This document shows, piece after piece, positions 62,531 to 64,000 of a DNA stretch of 64,000 nt. The DNA comes from Dipteronia dyeriana (lineage: Eukaryota; Streptophyta; Magnoliopsida; Sapindales; Sapindaceae). Position 1 is the first letter of the stretch, and every line of letters starts with the position of its first letter. A program made the position numbers and the translations under genes. Under the pieces are notes generated by a model. The model saw nothing but the letters and a program-made list of their open reading frames with translations, did no database searches and had not been told where the DNA came from. The stretch is taken from assembly GCA_032871835.1 (NCBI GenBank), contig CM065299.1:28041074-28105073 (forward strand), given 5' to 3'.

Positions 62531-63880
62531 AAGCAATTGCTGACTATGGCATACTAACTAGAATTTGGCCATCTATGATACAAATGATCAATTGAGGAAT
62601 TGTTGCAGCTGTGCTCAGTTTCCAACCTTATATTATCAGGTCTTCTAATATGTGTCTTAATACTCAAAAGACTTGTTTGAGCATTCTTCGTAATTTCAGT
62701 TGAGTCATGAGTGCTTGCTTGAACTTGTTGACGTTACTATATGCTTATCAATGTTACATAGAATTAGTTTTAAAATTACTACTACTAGCTTCAAAATTTG
62801 ATGAGAGCAATTGACGAATTGAATGTGTCTAAATGTAGTTACAACTAACAAACCAAATCATTTTTTACTTATTTCTGTATGAAGTTTGTACAAAAATATT
62901 TAGGTTGTAAAGTGTGTTATGCTATATGAAAAGTGATAATGCAGCTAGCTGCGATAACTTTTTATTATTTTGGATTAAATTAATGTTGATTTTTTCCAAT
63001 TAATCAACTGGAACTAACAAAAAGGACCGTTTATCTTTCTTTTAAGGGACAGTCTCTTGTTGATATGTCATGACAATTTTTAAGTTTAATACAAATTGAA
63101 TTACTTGTGATTTTTTTTTTGTTTCGTGATTCGAGTGATGTAATCGGTTACATCATTAGAATCATTAATTTAAAACAAATTGAAACCTGATGAGATTGAG
63201 ATTCTTATATATGTTTGTATTGAATTATGTGTTTGTATCACACGTGTGTGTGATTTGAATCCAGTAGAGACTTTCAATAAACAAATAACTAATTTATATT
63301 CAAAATTATTTTTAGAAATCAGCTATTGTGGTTTAATTGGGTTCGTAAATAGAATTCTGTGATTGAATTCTTTGTTGTTTTCATGTGTGTTGTTATGAAT
63401 CTGGTGATGACTGCTTGAATGTGCTACCCTCATGGTGGATTCAGATGGGATGAGCGCAAACTTAAAGCAAGTTAGATGTTCCGATCGGGTTGATCAATCG
63501 ACCCACACCATTTGTGGGTTGTTCTTCCAATGCGCGAGGCGATGTTGTCTTGCAACAGACCCATTGTGATGGTGTAAAGAATTAAAATAAAAACTCTAAC
63601 TAGCTTAATTATTATAGGAAGAATATGCGAGATTAAAATCAAATTCCAGAAAAACTAACCATAATTTTGACGACTTGCCCAATTTTATTTGATGTTTATA
63701 ATTGTAAATGGCCGAAACACCATATGTATATCGTCCATTGAATTGATTTCATGCAGGAATATTGGTTCATCAAAGGTTTACGGAGTTGAATAGAGTAAGA
63801 GGTTCTTTGAATAAAGTTATGGAACTGAGGCGTTTTCAGGATGGTGTATTTAGGCACTTTTTAGAATTACCTCTTCTTAG
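62531..63880. other. Spacer, no gene supported
   Basis: No conserved frame was recognised. 63420-63590 is G+C-richer ('gatgagcgcaaac', 'caatgcgcgaggcgatg') and could be old retroelement sequence leading into the fragment at the right edge. Confidence 0.4.
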
Positions 63881-64000
63881 AATTTTCGGTATGATGAGAA
63901 TAAAAGAGCCGCACCAAGGGATCCACTGCATATTCCAGTTGGCCCAATAACAGGAGGAAGAGCTAAGAGATCCAAAGAAACACTCTATGGCTTGATTCAA
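63881..64000 (+). pseudogene. Possible retroelement coding fragment cut by the window edge
   Basis: A frame open from 63881 to the window end includes HIPVGPITGGRAKRSKETLY. The order 'GPITR.RAK..KE...GLIQ' is common in gag-pol proteins of plant Ty3/gypsy-type retrotransposons. The fragment is too short to be certain, and the rest lies beyond the window. Confidence 0.35.

Noticed and set aside
62233..62532. 99-codon hydrophobic open frame
   Set aside because: It is a T/G-rich LINE 3' UTR translated by chance into Leu/Phe/Cys runs, ending in the A-rich tail.

Overview
This is a window of nuclear DNA from a flowering plant, most likely a eudicot. It is strongly A+T rich, its genes have introns with GT..AG borders, and the gene set is plant-specific: a chloroplast ClpR subunit, the chlorophyll-binding-like LIL3, an expansin-like protein, a SUVH histone methyltransferase and an NAD(H) glutamate dehydrogenase. 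Gene density is low, with five intact-looking protein genes in 64 kb. The rest is transposon remnants, tandem arrays and A+T-rich spacer.

Layout. Positions 1-20,300 hold no intact host gene. They contain a small Mutator-like MITE, a 14-copy tandem array (1939-3300) followed by a short CCCTAA-type telomere-like run, a full-length hAT transposon with a broken transposase (6049-9866), a second hAT-type element that has captured two exons of the splicing-factor gene SF3B2 (11965-14843), and several further inverted-repeat elements. From 20.3 to 24.3 kb lies a SUVH5/6-like gene with an intron-free coding region on the + strand, followed by a composite minisatellite. On the - strand are an expansin-like B gene (26.3-27.6 kb, 4 exons) and CLPR4 (31.8-35.9 kb, 7 coding exons). 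As far as I recall, their Arabidopsis counterparts are also immediate neighbours. From 36.6 to 40.3 kb there is a nest of non-autonomous elements. From 40.3 to 50.1 kb I see spacer, duplications, a 26-base G run and a SINE-like unit. LIL3 (+, 3 exons) is at 50.1-52.6 kb, a broken ankyrin/PGG gene (-) at 53.0-53.9 kb, and a GDH2-like gene (-, 9 exons) at 54.3-57.5 kb. The last 6.5 kb is again transposon-derived, with a palindrome-rich element, a Tourist-type MITE, a truncated LINE 3' end and a possible retroelement coding fragment at the right edge.

The host genes do not form one pathway. CLPR4 and LIL3 both act in the chloroplast, in proteostasis and in chlorophyll/tocopherol supply respectively. 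EXLB acts in the cell wall, SUVH in heterochromatic H3K9 methylation, and GDH in mitochondrial nitrogen/carbon metabolism. Exon borders below were built by hand from splice signals, reading phase and recalled family sequences. All four multi-exon models close exactly in phase, giving 249, 306, 252 and 411 residues.
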